Translations under genes and position numbers: made by a program
The notes under the pieces: model-generated
Told to the model about the DNA's origin: nothing
The model's input: only the letters and a program-made list of their open reading frames with translations
Databases searched by the model: none
Shown: in pieces, positions 9,084 to 17,907 of the stretch
How positions within the stretch are numbered: the first letter of the stretch is position 1
Layout: every line of letters begins with the position of its first letter
DNA from: Sphingomonas sp. 35-24ZXX
Lineage (GTDB): Bacteria; Pseudomonadota; Alphaproteobacteria; Sphingomonadales; Sphingomonadaceae
DNA: 64,000 nucleotides
Direction of reading: 5' to 3'
NCBI RefSeq assembly: GCF_000786215.1
Contig: NZ_JROG01000003.1
Location: 682,001-746,000 of the forward strand

Positions 9084-9363
9084 GCGGCTGACGCTGCGGC
9101 TGTGAAGGCCTTGCCCTTACTGCGAAGGGCTTTCCGTTTGCTGGCGTCGGGTTTTGGGTTCCATGGTGCAATCGTGGAATTATCGAAACTGGGTGGAGAG
9201 CTGAACGTCGGCTTCTGGTGGAACTGCATCTGAAGCCGGGATTCAGGCATTTAAACTTTGGATGGCTGGCTGTGATGTTTTCAGTTTATAGAATGACTAC
9301 CGATATAGAATAGCTACGGCAGGTGGCTGGTGGGATCGGGTTCGTTTTTCAAATGGTTGGAGA

Positions 9364-9462
9364 ATGGCTTTTCAGAAAGGGGCCAGAGGCATTTTTGCTG
9401 CTGTAGCCAAATCCGCGGGTTTTGCGATAGCAGCGGTTTCGATAGAAATAATGTGGAGTTAG
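9364..9462 (+). CDS. Possible 32-residue peptide upstream of small membrane protein
   Basis: An ATG frame of 32 residues begins MAFQKGARGIFAAVAKSAG and ends with a hydrophobic stretch and MWS. It stops 6 bp before the GTG start of the next small gene, as a leader or coupled gene would. The GGAGA motif abuts its ATG with no spacing, which weakens it as a real start. No function can be proposed. Confidence 0.25.
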   Translation: MAFQKGARGIFAAVAKSAGFAIAAVSIEIMWS

Positions 9463-9468
9463 CCGACA

Positions 9469-9648
9469 GTGAATCAGCGCATGCTTGTTGAGCTAATTTT
9501 GTTCCTCATTTTAATGGTTATTTTCTCCATTTTAGTAAATTACGTAGACAAATTGTACGGGGAGCGATTTTCCACACTGTCCGCTATATTTCTAGCTGCC
9601 CCCATATGTGCTGCCATAGCCTATTTTAGGCGACGCTCGATTAAATGA
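9469..9648 (+). CDS. Small two-helix membrane protein
   Basis: A 59-residue frame starts at GTG 9469 with GGAG ten bases upstream; an in-frame ATG at 9481 would give 55 residues. The sequence has one hydrophobic helix (LVELILFLILMVIFSILV), a short charged loop (NYVDKLYGERFS), a second helix (TLSAIFLAAPICAAIAYF) and a positive tail RRRSIK. This helix-loop-helix with a basic end looks like a real protein rather than noise. Codon use is AT-rich and unlike the neighbours, which points to acquisition. I recognise no family. Confidence 0.6.
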   Translation: MNQRMLVELILFLILMVIFSILVNYVDKLYGERFSTLSAIFLAAPICAAIAYFRRRSIK

Positions 9649-9998
9649 CTGGTGGCCGCTCCTCGTTCGTAACCAAGGATGGCCAATGTCCGTTCGGGGG
9701 CATTTTCAGAACGGCAATTTTTCACCCAATATGCCCCAGAGCTGCCACCGTTCGGCGCAATGTGAAATTGCTAAAAAACCCCGCTCGTGGGTGGCGCGTC
9801 CTTCAAGGTGGAGATTTCTCTCGTTCCTTGACCAGCTCGCAGGAATGAAAGGACGAATTGCGCTTCGCGTCGGCGACAGGGGCATGGCTGCACCTGGGCC
9901 AAAACCCACTGGCCTCCATCGCAGCGAACCGCCTTCCCGAAAACCAGCCGGTTAACCCGACCTTGAAGCTTTTGCGCCAATAGAATGTGCCGGTTTAA

Positions 9999-10028
9999 AT
10001 GGTACAGAACCATCGACCATGAAGGTCG
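9999..10028. repeat. Two adjacent short inverted repeats before dioxygenase gene
   Basis: ATGGT-ACAGA-ACCAT at 9999-10013 is followed directly by CGACC-ATGAA-GGTCG at 10014-10028. Each has 5-bp arms and a 5-bp spacer. They lie 45 bp upstream of the phytanoyl-CoA dioxygenase-like gene and could be operator half-sites; short arms make chance occurrence possible. Confidence 0.3.
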
Positions 10029-10073
10029 CGACACGCGGGCCAGTCGGGGAATATCGGATCAAGGCAGGTTGGC

Positions 10074-11159
10074 ATGAACGAGCTCAAGGTTTCCAACGAT
10101 ATGTCGGCGTTCGCAGTGCCGGCGGCGCTCGATGAGCACGGCAGGCTGACCGAACAGTGCGTCCGCCAGGCGCTGACAATGATGGATACGCATGGCCTCG
10201 TGGTCCTGACCGACCTGCTGTCGGACGCCGAAGCGAAGATCGGCCTTGATCTGATGCGCCAGACCATCGAGGATCCGGACCGCGCCCAGTGCGCCTTCGC
10301 CAGCGAGACCGACAATCTCTATCTGCGCCGCGATTTCTGCTCGCTGCCTTCGACCCCGCCGGTTACGCGCTTTGCCGCGACATTGTGCCAGCGGCTCGAG
10401 GGGGTTCTGACCGAATATTGCGGCCGGTCGCGCCCGCTGCTCGAAATCGCGACCTTCACCAGCTATCTCGGCTCATCGCACCAATATGTTCACCGCGACC
10501 CCAGCGGCGTGATCAGCCTGTTTGCCGCGGTGGAAGATGTCTCGGACCAGCAGGGTGGGACGGTGTTCGTCCCGGGGACGCACGCCTTTGGCGGGTCCGA
10601 CAACCAGCATGGCGGCCAGGCCTCTGAGCTGATGGAGATGTTCCGCATCCGGTGCAACTGGCACATCTTCGTCCATAACTTCAGGAAGCTGTGGCGCATG
10701 CGCACGGACCCGGCCGCGCCGCTGGCACCAGGCGAATTCCGGGACCGGGTGTTTTCGCGCAACTGGGATCAGCATCAGCCCAATCTGCTGCGCTTCATGC
10801 TGGGCAAAAACTCGCAGTTCAGTCTGCGCAAGCTCGGCCCGCGCACCTTGTGGAAGCTGTATCGCCACCGCGCGGCGCTTGGCGAACGTTTCCATCTGGT
10901 CCAGACCGCTCCGCGCAGGGGTTCGGTCATCATCTACCGCAGCGATCTGCTGCATGCCGGCCCCGACAACCGATCGCCGCATCCCCGCCATATCTTCGGC
11001 ATGAGCATCGCGCGCGACAGGATCGATACCAAATACTGGCACGACGGCTATTCGCCGCACCCGATGTTGATGGCCGAACCACTGTGCCTGGGTGACCTGC
11101 TGGATGCCGAGCCCGTGCCCGCATCGCCCAGCGTTCTCGACCACCGCCTGCGCGCCTGA
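10074..11159 (+). CDS. Phytanoyl-CoA dioxygenase (PhyH) family oxygenase
   Basis: This is a 361-residue Fe(II)/2-oxoglutarate-dependent oxygenase of the PhyH fold. The metal-binding HxD motif is HRD in YVHRDPSGVISLFAAVED (near residue 140), with the distal His in LLHAGPDNRS near residue 294 and an Arg shortly after for 2-oxoglutarate. The GGTVFVPGTH segment is the usual second beta strand. The substrate cannot be deduced; bacterial members hydroxylate fatty acyl groups, small natural products or amino acids. It stands alone downstream of the AT-rich gap. Confidence 0.8.
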   Translation: MNELKVSNDMSAFAVPAALDEHGRLTEQCVRQALTMMDTHGLVVLTDLLSDAEAKIGLDLMRQTIEDPDRAQCAFASETDNLYLRRDFCSLPSTPPVTRFAATLCQRLEGVLTEYCGRSRPLLEIATFTSYLGSSHQYVHRDPSGVISLFAAVEDVSDQQGGTVFVPGTHAFGGSDNQHGGQASELMEMFRIRCNWHIFVHNFRKLWRMRTDPAAPLAPGEFRDRVFSRNWDQHQPNLLRFMLGKNSQFSLRKLGPRTLWKLYRHRAALGERFHLVQTAPRRGSVIIYRSDLLHAGPDNRSPHPRHIFGMSIARDRIDTKYWHDGYSPHPMLMAEPLCLGDLLDAEPVPASPSVLDHRLRA

Positions 11160-11304
11160 GCGACCGGTTCGCCGTTTGACACCCTGAGTTGGCCAGCGGT
11201 GGTGACGGCGTTGCATTCTGTCTGCGATGCGCGTTCGCCGTTACAGCTTCCAGCACGACGGGCGAAGGTGGCATTCGATCAGATCCAATGATAATGCGTG
11301 GTTC

Positions 11305-11949
11305 ATGTCTGTGGAACCGCCTGCAACCGACAATGCCGCTACCAAGATCGAGGATCTTGCAGCTTTCAGGCGTATATCCAAATGGCTTCCGTTTGCGATG
11401 ATGGGACATTTCATTGTCGGCGTCCCGGCATTGTTGATCTCGCTGGTGGTTGCTTATGGCACCTATGTCCAGGCAGGAGCAACACAACGCATGCAGGAAG
11501 CGGCAGCATGGCCGTTTGTTGCCTACCGCACCGGGAACTATACTCCCGATGGTGAACGATTGATCAATATGTCCATCACCAACAACGGCCTTGGCCCGGC
11601 GCTTATCGGCCCGGTCGAAGTCAGTTACCGTGGCCGCGTCATGCGTTCGCCGGTTGATCTGCTGGCGTCGTGTTGCGGATATCAGGAAAACCAGGCGATG
11701 CAGCTTCGAACTGCGCCGATCGTGAATGTTGCGCTGCGGCCGGGCGAAGAGATCCTGTTCATGAGCCTGCCCGCAGTCGCCGCCAACGCGGGCATGGTCG
11801 ATGTGCTGGATAGGGTGCGTGAGGATATCAAGGTGCGGGTGTGTTATTGCTCGATTTTCGAGGACTGCTGGACGGTCGAAGGCCAGCAGGCGCAGCCCGT
11901 TGCCGTCAAAGCCTGCCCGGCGAACTGGACCGTCTGGCGCCAGCGCTGA
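11305..11949 (+). CDS. Single-pass membrane protein, unknown function
   Basis: A 214-residue protein with a short cytoplasmic N-terminus, one transmembrane helix (FIVGVPALLISLVVAYGTYV) and a C-terminal domain of about 140 residues outside. That domain opens with AAWPFVAYRTGNY and INMSITNNGLGPALIGPVEV, a pattern shared by small exported beta-sandwich domains. It contains several cysteines (SCCGY, VCYCSIFEDCW) that may form disulphides. The frame is open to 11227; I chose ATG 11305 because the residues before it look non-coding. The ribosome site is weak, so the start is uncertain. I do not recognise the family. Confidence 0.7.
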   Translation: MSVEPPATDNAATKIEDLAAFRRISKWLPFAMMGHFIVGVPALLISLVVAYGTYVQAGATQRMQEAAAWPFVAYRTGNYTPDGERLINMSITNNGLGPALIGPVEVSYRGRVMRSPVDLLASCCGYQENQAMQLRTAPIVNVALRPGEEILFMSLPAVAANAGMVDVLDRVREDIKVRVCYCSIFEDCWTVEGQQAQPVAVKACPANWTVWRQR

Positions 11950-12066
11950 TGTTTACGTCACGGCAAATTTGCGGCGCGCGGGCTTGAAATGCTGTCCTTT
12001 CAACGCGCCGCACAATAGGAAGTGACGCTTGCCAGGCACGCGCAACACAGGACCTCAGGAACATCC

Positions 12067-12417
12067 ATGGCTAACATCACTCTCCACGGCATCCCCAATT
12101 GCGACACGATGAAAAAGGCGCGCGTGTGGCTTGATCAGCACGGCATTTCTTATGATTTTCACGACTACAAGAAGATCGGAATCAGCGCGGAGAAGCTGAA
12201 CGGCTGGGCCGAGGCGGTGGGCTGGGAGGTGTTGCTCAACAAGGCGGGGACCACGTTCCGCAAGCTGCCCGAGGCCGACAAGGCTGCGATCGATCGCGAA
12301 AAGGCGATCGCGCTGATGGTCGAGCAGCCCTCGCTGATCAAGCGGCCGGTGCTGGAGCATCCCGGCGGCGTACTCGTCGGTTTCAAGCCCGAGCTGTATG
12401 CGGCGGCGCTCGGCTGA
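12067..12417 (+). CDS. ArsC/Spx-family protein, YffB-like
   Basis: A 116-residue thioredoxin-fold protein of the ArsC family. The N-terminal GIPNCDTMKKARVWLDQHGI contains the single active-site Cys of the YffB/Spx subgroup, and FHDYKKIGI, NKAGTTFRKL and SLIKRPVLEHPGG are the other family blocks, including the conserved Arg-Pro. YffB-like members are probably glutathione-dependent thiol reductases; a true arsenate reductase role is not supported by any arsenic gene nearby. ATG 12067 begins the fold. Confidence 0.88.
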   Translation: MANITLHGIPNCDTMKKARVWLDQHGISYDFHDYKKIGISAEKLNGWAEAVGWEVLLNKAGTTFRKLPEADKAAIDREKAIALMVEQPSLIKRPVLEHPGGVLVGFKPELYAAALG

Positions 12418-12517
12418 CGCATTGGCCTGTCGGACCGGGCTGAAGATTTGCGCCAGTCCGCTGTCATATCGCTGTCGCCGTTCCCATCTAGGGCGGACCA
12501 CTGACAGGAGACAAAGC

Positions 12518-12802
12518 ATGCCCAAGGCCATCTGGAACGGCACCGTCATCGCCAAGAGCGACGACACCGTCGTCGTCGAGCGCAACCATTATTTCCCGCG
12601 CGAAAGCGTGCGCGCCGATCTGCTGACGCCCAGCGACACCACCAGCTTCTGCCCGTGGAAGGGTACGGCGTCCTATTATTCGCTCGATGTCGACGGCAAG
12701 ACCAACGCCGACGCGGTCTGGTATTACCCCGCGCCCAAGGACGCGGCGAAGGAGATCAAGGACCGCATGGCCTTCTGGAAGGGTGTCGAGGTGGTCGCGT
12801 GA
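12518..12802 (+). CDS. DUF427 domain protein
   Basis: A 94-residue protein made of one DUF427 domain, a small beta-tent fold found widely in bacteria and of unestablished function. Typical blocks are AIWNGTVIAKSDDTVVVE near the N-terminus, YFPRESV and TTSFCPWKGTASYYSLDVDG with the conserved Cys-Pro-Trp-Lys-Gly. ATG 12518 follows a good AGGAG. Its TGA overlaps the GTG of the phosphodiesterase gene, so the two are probably translated together. Confidence 0.9.
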   Translation: MPKAIWNGTVIAKSDDTVVVERNHYFPRESVRADLLTPSDTTSFCPWKGTASYYSLDVDGKTNADAVWYYPAPKDAAKEIKDRMAFWKGVEVVA

Positions 12803-13812
12803 TATTCGCCGCGATGGCGCTGGCGGCTGGCGCATCCGGCCCGCTGATTATCGCCCATCGCGGCGCGAGCGGCGAACGGCCCGAGCATACGATCGGCGCC
12901 TATGAGCTGGCGATCGACCAGGGCGCAGACTTCATCGAGCCCGATCTGGTCAGCACAAAGGACGGCGTGCTGGTGGCGCGGCACGAGAACGAGATTTCGG
13001 AAACCACCGATGTCGCCAGCCGCCCCGAGTTTGCCAGCCGCAAGATAAGCAAGACCATCGACGGCCAGAGCCTGACCGGCTGGTTCACCGAGGATTTCAC
13101 ACTCGCCGAACTCAAGACCCTGCGCGCGAAGGAGCGGCTGCCGCAGCTGCGCCAGGCGAACACCGCCTATGATGGCCGCTGGGATGTGCCGACGTTCGAC
13201 GAGGTCATTGCGCTGGTTCAGCGGCGCAGCAAGGAGACCGGGCGCAGGATCGGGCTCTATCCGGAAACCAAGCACCCGAGCTACTTCCGTGCACTCGGCC
13301 TGCCGCTCGAAGAGACCCTGGTGGCGACGCTCGCCAAGGCCGGCTATGACAGCCCGGATGATCCTGTTTTCATCCAGAGCTTCGAGGTCGACAACCTCAA
13401 GCGCCTCAACACCCTGACTCAATTGCCGCTGATCCAGCTGATGGCCGGATCGTTCGGTCCGCCGGACCAGCCGGGCGTCACTTATGCCGCGATGGCCACG
13501 CCGCAGGGCCTCAAGGATATCGCCGCCTATGCCGATGGTGTGGGCGCCGAAAAGGCGATGGTGATCCCGCGCGACACTGCAGGGGCGATGGCCGCGCCCA
13601 CGACCCTAGTGCGCGATGCGCATGCCGCGGGGCTGAAGGTGCACGTCTGGACCTTCCGGCGCGAGAATTACTTTCTGCCTGCAGACCTGAAATCGGGTGC
13701 AAGCCCCCTCGCCATTGGCAACGTGAAGGCGGAGATCCGCGCGTTTGTCGCCACCGGGATCGACGGGTTGTTCTCGGACAATGTCGCAGAGGCGGTCAGC
13801 GCCACCCGCTGA
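12799..13812 (+). CDS. glpQ: Glycerophosphodiester phosphodiesterase
   Basis: A 337-residue GDPD that hydrolyses deacylated phospholipids to glycerol-3-phosphate and an alcohol. The catalytic start PLIIAHRGASGERPEHT carries His-Arg and the Glu of the metal site, IEPDLVSTKDGVLVARHE supplies Glu-Pro-Asp and the second His, and the barrel ends with DGLFSDNVAEAV. The GlpQ (periplasmic) type is suggested by the long inserts and the hydrophobic leader MIFAAMALAAGASG. The GTG at 12799 overlaps the DUF427 stop as GTGA; ATG 12814 is the alternative. Confidence 0.9.
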   Translation: MIFAAMALAAGASGPLIIAHRGASGERPEHTIGAYELAIDQGADFIEPDLVSTKDGVLVARHENEISETTDVASRPEFASRKISKTIDGQSLTGWFTEDFTLAELKTLRAKERLPQLRQANTAYDGRWDVPTFDEVIALVQRRSKETGRRIGLYPETKHPSYFRALGLPLEETLVATLAKAGYDSPDDPVFIQSFEVDNLKRLNTLTQLPLIQLMAGSFGPPDQPGVTYAAMATPQGLKDIAAYADGVGAEKAMVIPRDTAGAMAAPTTLVRDAHAAGLKVHVWTFRRENYFLPADLKSGASPLAIGNVKAEIRAFVATGIDGLFSDNVAEAVSATR

Positions 13813-13821
13813 CGCGCACTA

Positions 13822-14916
13822 TCAGGGCTTGGGCGCGCTTCCGCCCGAGGCCGTGCCTTCCTCGATCGCGGCCTTCTTGCCATCGCGAATGGCGTTACGC
13901 ATGTCCTTGTGATCGGCAAGGTCGGGCGCTTCGGGCTCGTCATTCAGGATCTTGGCGGCGCGCGGCGCGATGCACACGGTCGCGGACACCGGCAGATGGT
14001 CCGATCCCACATTTTCCAGCACCTTCATGTCGACGAGCGTAAAATCGGGCGACATGAACAGATGGTCGAGCGGCCAGCGCAGCCCCGGCAGATTGGCGGG
14101 GAAGGTCGCATACAGCCCGCGCCCGATGCGCGGATCCAGATAGCCGCCGATTCGCTTGAACATCTGCGAGGTGCGCGACCAGGCGACATCGTTGAAATCG
14201 CCCATCGCCAGCACCGGCAGATCGGTCTGCTTGGCGTGGCGCGCGGCAATCGCGATTTCCGCATCGCGCTTTTCGGTATTCTCGCCGGGCTGCGGCGGAC
14301 GCGGGTGCAGGCCGATGAAGCGGAACCGCGCTCCGGCATGGGTCGAGATTGTCGCAAAGACCGACGGTGTTTCGGTATCGATCAGCCAGGTGATCTCGGC
14401 ATCTTCCACCGGCAGCCGCGAGAGGAAGATCAGTCCATACAGATTGCCCAGCGGTGCCGACTGGCGGTGGGGATAGCGATCGATCACCGGCTTGAGCGCG
14501 GTTTCCCAGCCCTCGTCGGTTTCGAGCAGCAGCACGATATCGGGGTTTTCGCGGTCGATCAGCTTGAGCGTGCGGTCGTAATCGCGGTTGGTCTGCAGCA
14601 CGTTGAACGAGAAGGCGGAAAGGCAGTTTTCTTTGTTGATGACCGCCTTGGCGACCTCGGGCTTGGCCAGCGTGGTATAGGGATAGATGCGAAAGCCCTG
14701 CCAGCCGATGACCAGCGCCATCGCCACGACGATCGTCATCCGCAGCCAGCCGGTCAGCACCGGGATCGCGAGGATCAGCGCAAGAATAGCAAACAACATC
14801 AGCGCGACACGCGGGAAATCCCACATGCGGATATACCAGCGATAGCTGGTCAGCAGGCTCAGCACGGTGCCCGTCGCCGCGATCGCCGCCAGCGCAAAAA
14901 CCAGGATTCGCAGCAT
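13822..14916 (-). CDS. Membrane-anchored endonuclease/exonuclease/phosphatase family protein
   Basis: A 364-residue protein with two to three N-terminal transmembrane helices (residues 1-80) followed by an EEP catalytic domain facing the periplasm. The domain has VLQTNRDYDRTL, the metal Glu in IVLLLETDEGWE, the catalytic GDFNDVAWS, a DHLF segment and the terminal SDHLPVSA, which are the expected Asp/Asn/His residues. Substrate could be a phosphodiester such as DNA, a nucleotide or a lipid head group. It converges on the phosphodiesterase gene with 9 bp between stops. Confidence 0.82.
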   Translation of the reverse strand: MLRILVFALAAIAATGTVLSLLTSYRWYIRMWDFPRVALMLFAILALILAIPVLTGWLRMTIVVAMALVIGWQGFRIYPYTTLAKPEVAKAVINKENCLSAFSFNVLQTNRDYDRTLKLIDRENPDIVLLLETDEGWETALKPVIDRYPHRQSAPLGNLYGLIFLSRLPVEDAEITWLIDTETPSVFATISTHAGARFRFIGLHPRPPQPGENTEKRDAEIAIAARHAKQTDLPVLAMGDFNDVAWSRTSQMFKRIGGYLDPRIGRGLYATFPANLPGLRWPLDHLFMSPDFTLVDMKVLENVGSDHLPVSATVCIAPRAAKILNDEPEAPDLADHKDMRNAIRDGKKAAIEEGTASGGSAPKP

Positions 14917-15051
14917 CCGTGAAAATCACCCGCCCAAGAGGAACATCGAAAAGGAACACGGCCTTGTCGCTGTGTGGGACGCGTAACGCAAGCAGGCGTT
15001 GCACATAGGTTAGGTTTGCACCCGAAGGATGCCGCCGCTACACCTGCGCGC

Positions 15052-15924
15052 ATGTCCACGACCTACACGCTCGATACGTCGACCAGCCGCGCCAACCCCA
15101 CCCCCGCGCCGATGAAGCGCCTGACCGTGCCCGCGATCCAGCGGCGCAAGGCAGGTGGCGTCACCGCGCAACCGGTGGTGATGCTGACCGCCTATACCGC
15201 GCGCATGGCGCAGCTGCTCGATCCGCATTGCGACATGCTGCTGGTCGGCGATTCGCTGGGCCAGGTGATCTACGGCCTGCCCAGCACCGTGCCGGTGACG
15301 CTCGAGATGATGGCAGCGCATGGCGCAGCGGTCGTGCGCGGCAGCTATCACAGCATCGTCGTGATCGACATGCCGTTCGGCAGCTATGAAGCTTCGCCCG
15401 AGCAGGCCTTCGCCAGCGCAGCGCGGCTGCTCAAGGAAACCGGCGCAGCCGCAGTCAAGCTGGAAGGTGGCGCCGCGATGGCGCCGACGGTCCGGTTCCT
15501 CACCGAGCGCGGCATTCCGGTCGTCGGCCATGTCGGCCTGACCCCGCAGGCGATCAACATCTTGGGCAGCTATGCCGCGCGCGGCCGCTCCGACAGCGAA
15601 GCGGACAAGATCGTCAGCGATGCCAGGGCGCTGGAGGAAGCCGGCGCGTTCGCGATCGTCGTCGAAGGCGTGGTCGAGCCGATCGCGATCGCGGTAACCG
15701 AGGCGGTGTCGGCCATCGTCATCGGCATCGGCGCGTCTGCCCGGTGCGACGGCCAGGTGCTGGTGACCGAGGACATGCTGGGCCTGTTCGAACGCACCGC
15801 ACGGTTCGTCAAGCGCTACGAGAACCTCGCCGAGGTGATCGAAAACGCGGTCAAGAGCTATGCCGGTGAAGTGACCGCGCGCAGCTTCCCCAGTGCCGAT
15901 CAGACCTACGCCCCGAAAGACTGA
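15052..15924 (+). CDS. panB: 3-methyl-2-oxobutanoate hydroxymethyltransferase PanB
   Basis: PanB transfers a hydroxymethyl group from methylene-tetrahydrofolate to alpha-ketoisovalerate, the first committed step of pantothenate synthesis. Signatures are [16 protein letters not shown], the metal Asp in [28 protein letters not shown] and the catalytic Glu in [13 protein letters not shown]. At 290 residues from ATG 15052 it has an extra 20-residue N-terminus; ATG 15112 ([10 protein letters not shown]) would give a more typical length. No panC is adjacent. Confidence 0.95.
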   Translation: MSTTYTLDTSTSRANPTPAPMKRLTVPAIQRRKAGGVTAQPVVMLTAYTARMAQLLDPHCDMLLVGDSLGQVIYGLPSTVPVTLEMMAAHGAAVVRGSYHSIVVIDMPFGSYEASPEQAFASAARLLKETGAAAVKLEGGAAMAPTVRFLTERGIPVVGHVGLTPQAINILGSYAARGRSDSEADKIVSDARALEEAGAFAIVVEGVVEPIAIAVTEAVSAIVIGIGASARCDGQVLVTEDMLGLFERTARFVKRYENLAEVIENAVKSYAGEVTARSFPSADQTYAPKD

Positions 15925-15933
15925 GCGCCGCGC

Positions 15934-17043
15934 CTATTTTGCGCTGCGCGCGAGCAAGGCGACAAGTTCATCCTTCCAGAAGCGCGCCCAGGTGTGCGTG
16001 CCGTGACCGCGGGTCTCGTCGGTGGCCTTGATCAGCAGATACTTGCCATCGGGCAGCCGCTTGCCGAAATCCTCGGCCACGCCATAATCCCACGGATTGA
16101 TGAAGTCGTCGGAGGAATTGATCCAGGTGACTGGCATGGTCATCGCCTCGACGGTCTTCGACGGGTCGTAATTGCGCGAGGATTCGATCTGGTAGATCGT
16201 GTCGTTGGCATCGATCCCCTTGATCGCGGCGTCGATCCGCTGGGTGATGTAGGCGTCGGCGGTGTCGCGGCTGGGAAAGGCCTTTTGCAGGTAGAGTGGC
16301 GCAAAGCCTGCCACCTGCAACAGGCTGGCTGCAACGCGCAGCCCCATCATCGGCGGGCTGGTGTAATTGCCGCCATTCCATGCGGGATCGGCCTTGATCC
16401 CCTCGATCGCGGCCTTGCGCCACATGCGGTTGTGTCCGGCAATCGGCATCGGCAGGCACGCCATCGGCATCATCGCCTGGACAAAGCCCGGATCGACCTG
16501 CCCCCAGACAAAGCCGTGCATGCAACCCATCGACGTGCCCATGACCAGCCGAAGCCGATCGACCTTGAGCCCCTCGGTCAGCATCTGCCGCTGCGCCCGG
16601 ACCATGTCGGTGTAATCATAGGCGGGAAACCGCATCTTCAGACCGTCCGAAGGCCTCGACGATTTTCCGTGGCCGATATTGTCGGGCAGGATGATGTAAT
16701 ATTTGCTGATGTCGAGCGGCTGGCCGGGCCCGAACAGCTCGAGCGAGAATTGCGGCTGGAGGAACTGCAGACCAGTGCCGCCGGTGCCGTGCAGCACCAT
16801 GACGGCGTTGTTGACCCGCCCATCCGGTCCGCGCCGGGGCGTTCCCAAGGTCGCATAATGCATCCGAAGCTCGGGCAGGGTCTCGCCGGTTCCGAAGCGG
16901 AAATCCTTGAGGATGACATCGCCCTGGGTGATCATCGCGGCATAATCGGGCTGGACCGGTACAGCGGCCGGACCGGGTTGCGCCAGCGCCGGCACAAGCA
17001 TTGCGCTGCAAGCCAATGCGCCCGCCAACATCTTCAATTTCAT
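15934..17043 (-). CDS. Exported alpha/beta-fold hydrolase, MetX-like
   Basis: A 369-residue exported protein with signal peptide MKLKMLAGALACSAMLVPAL. It resembles homoserine O-acetyltransferase-type alpha/beta hydrolases: strand and oxyanion region VMVLHGTGGTG, LPDNIGHGKS, nucleophile elbow MGTSMGCMHGFVWG, Asp in WINSSDDFINP and His in GHGTHTWARF near the C-terminus. Export argues against methionine synthesis and for a periplasmic esterase or peptidase. It converges on panB. Confidence 0.8.
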   Translation of the reverse strand: MKLKMLAGALACSAMLVPALAQPGPAAVPVQPDYAAMITQGDVILKDFRFGTGETLPELRMHYATLGTPRRGPDGRVNNAVMVLHGTGGTGLQFLQPQFSLELFGPGQPLDISKYYIILPDNIGHGKSSRPSDGLKMRFPAYDYTDMVRAQRQMLTEGLKVDRLRLVMGTSMGCMHGFVWGQVDPGFVQAMMPMACLPMPIAGHNRMWRKAAIEGIKADPAWNGGNYTSPPMMGLRVAASLLQVAGFAPLYLQKAFPSRDTADAYITQRIDAAIKGIDANDTIYQIESSRNYDPSKTVEAMTMPVTWINSSDDFINPWDYGVAEDFGKRLPDGKYLLIKATDETRGHGTHTWARFWKDELVALLARSAK

Positions 17044-17126
17044 GAGAAACCCCCGTTATGCTGTCCTGACAGAGGTCAGCATTGCAGGCGCTTGGGATGG
17101 GCGCAACCCCGTTCTCGCAATGGGGA

Positions 17127-17843
17127 TCAGCCTGCCGCCAGCACGCGGTTGCGGCCGCTGCGCTTGGCGTCGTACATCGCGCCATCTGCCTGCGCGAGCG
17201 CGGCGTCGAGCGACATTCCTGCATCATAAGGCGCGATACCGATCGAGATGGAGAGCGGGATCGGCGTGCCATCCGCCGTCGTCACCCGCAGTGCGGCGAT
17301 GGCTCCGCGTGCCCGTTCGGCGATTGTCAGCGCCAGCGGAATCGGCATTTCCGCCAGCAGGATGGCGAATTCCTCGCCGCCCACCCGGCCGAGCAGATCG
17401 GTCGGACGCAGTGCGGCCTGCAGCGTATGTGCCACCATGCGCAACGCATGGTCGCCCGCCGCATGGCCATGCCGGTCGTTGATTGCCTTGAAATGATCGA
17501 TATCGGACAACAGCACGCAGCCCGGCGCATCGGCATCGTAACTGGCGGCATGCGAATAGAAGGCCGCCCGGTTGAGCACCCCGGTGAGGTGATCGCGGTC
17601 CACCTGCGCGCGCAGTTCTGCCTGGGTCAGAAGCAATTGCTGGTTGAGCCGCCGGTTCGCTTCGCCCTGCCGGACGAGCACGAAGCTGATCGGCGCGGAA
17701 ATGCAGGCAGGGCAGATGACCGTGAATACCCAGAAGGGCCACGGGATGTCTTCGCCTGTCAGCAGCACCATCGCAACCATCGCCATCACCGTGGCTGCGA
17801 CACTGAATGCGACAGCGATCAGGACCTTGCGCCATTGCTCCAT
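17127..17843 (-). CDS. Membrane diguanylate cyclase (GGDEF)
   Basis: A 238-residue protein that should make cyclic di-GMP from two GTP. Two transmembrane helices (VLIAVAFSVAATVMAMVAMVLL and WPFWVFTVICPACISAPISF) are followed by a GGDEF domain with DHLTGVLNRAAF, DIDHFKAIND and the active-site GGEEF near residue 160. An inhibitory I-site RPTD lies five residues before GGEEF, so product feedback is expected. There is no large sensor domain; the membrane segments may be the input. It is followed upstream by a second cyclase gene in the same direction. Confidence 0.92.
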   Translation of the reverse strand: MEQWRKVLIAVAFSVAATVMAMVAMVLLTGEDIPWPFWVFTVICPACISAPISFVLVRQGEANRRLNQQLLLTQAELRAQVDRDHLTGVLNRAAFYSHAASYDADAPGCVLLSDIDHFKAINDRHGHAAGDHALRMVAHTLQAALRPTDLLGRVGGEEFAILLAEMPIPLALTIAERARGAIAALRVTTADGTPIPLSISIGIAPYDAGMSLDAALAQADGAMYDAKRSGRNRVLAAG

Positions 17844-17907
17844 GTAACGCTGTGTAAAGCAAAAGCCTTAAGACACGGCAAACGCAGGCGTTTCGGGCGG
17901 TGGGCGG

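Larger units (their letters stand above)
9084..10073. other. Gene-poor, AT-richer intergenic region
   Basis: This 990-bp stretch has no long gene. From about 9240 to 9660 it is visibly richer in A and T than its neighbours and holds two small open frames described separately. From 9650 to 10073 several overlapping frames of 60-90 codons occur on both strands, but none has a ribosome site, family pattern or codon use like the neighbours. The part just before the dioxygenase gene carries two adjacent short inverted repeats. The composition suggests acquired or decayed DNA, but I recognise no transposase remnant. Confidence 0.5.

Noticed and set aside
9645-9955. Frames of 60-90 codons after the small membrane protein
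   Set aside because: They overlap each other on both strands and have no ribosome site, repeated pattern or family likeness.
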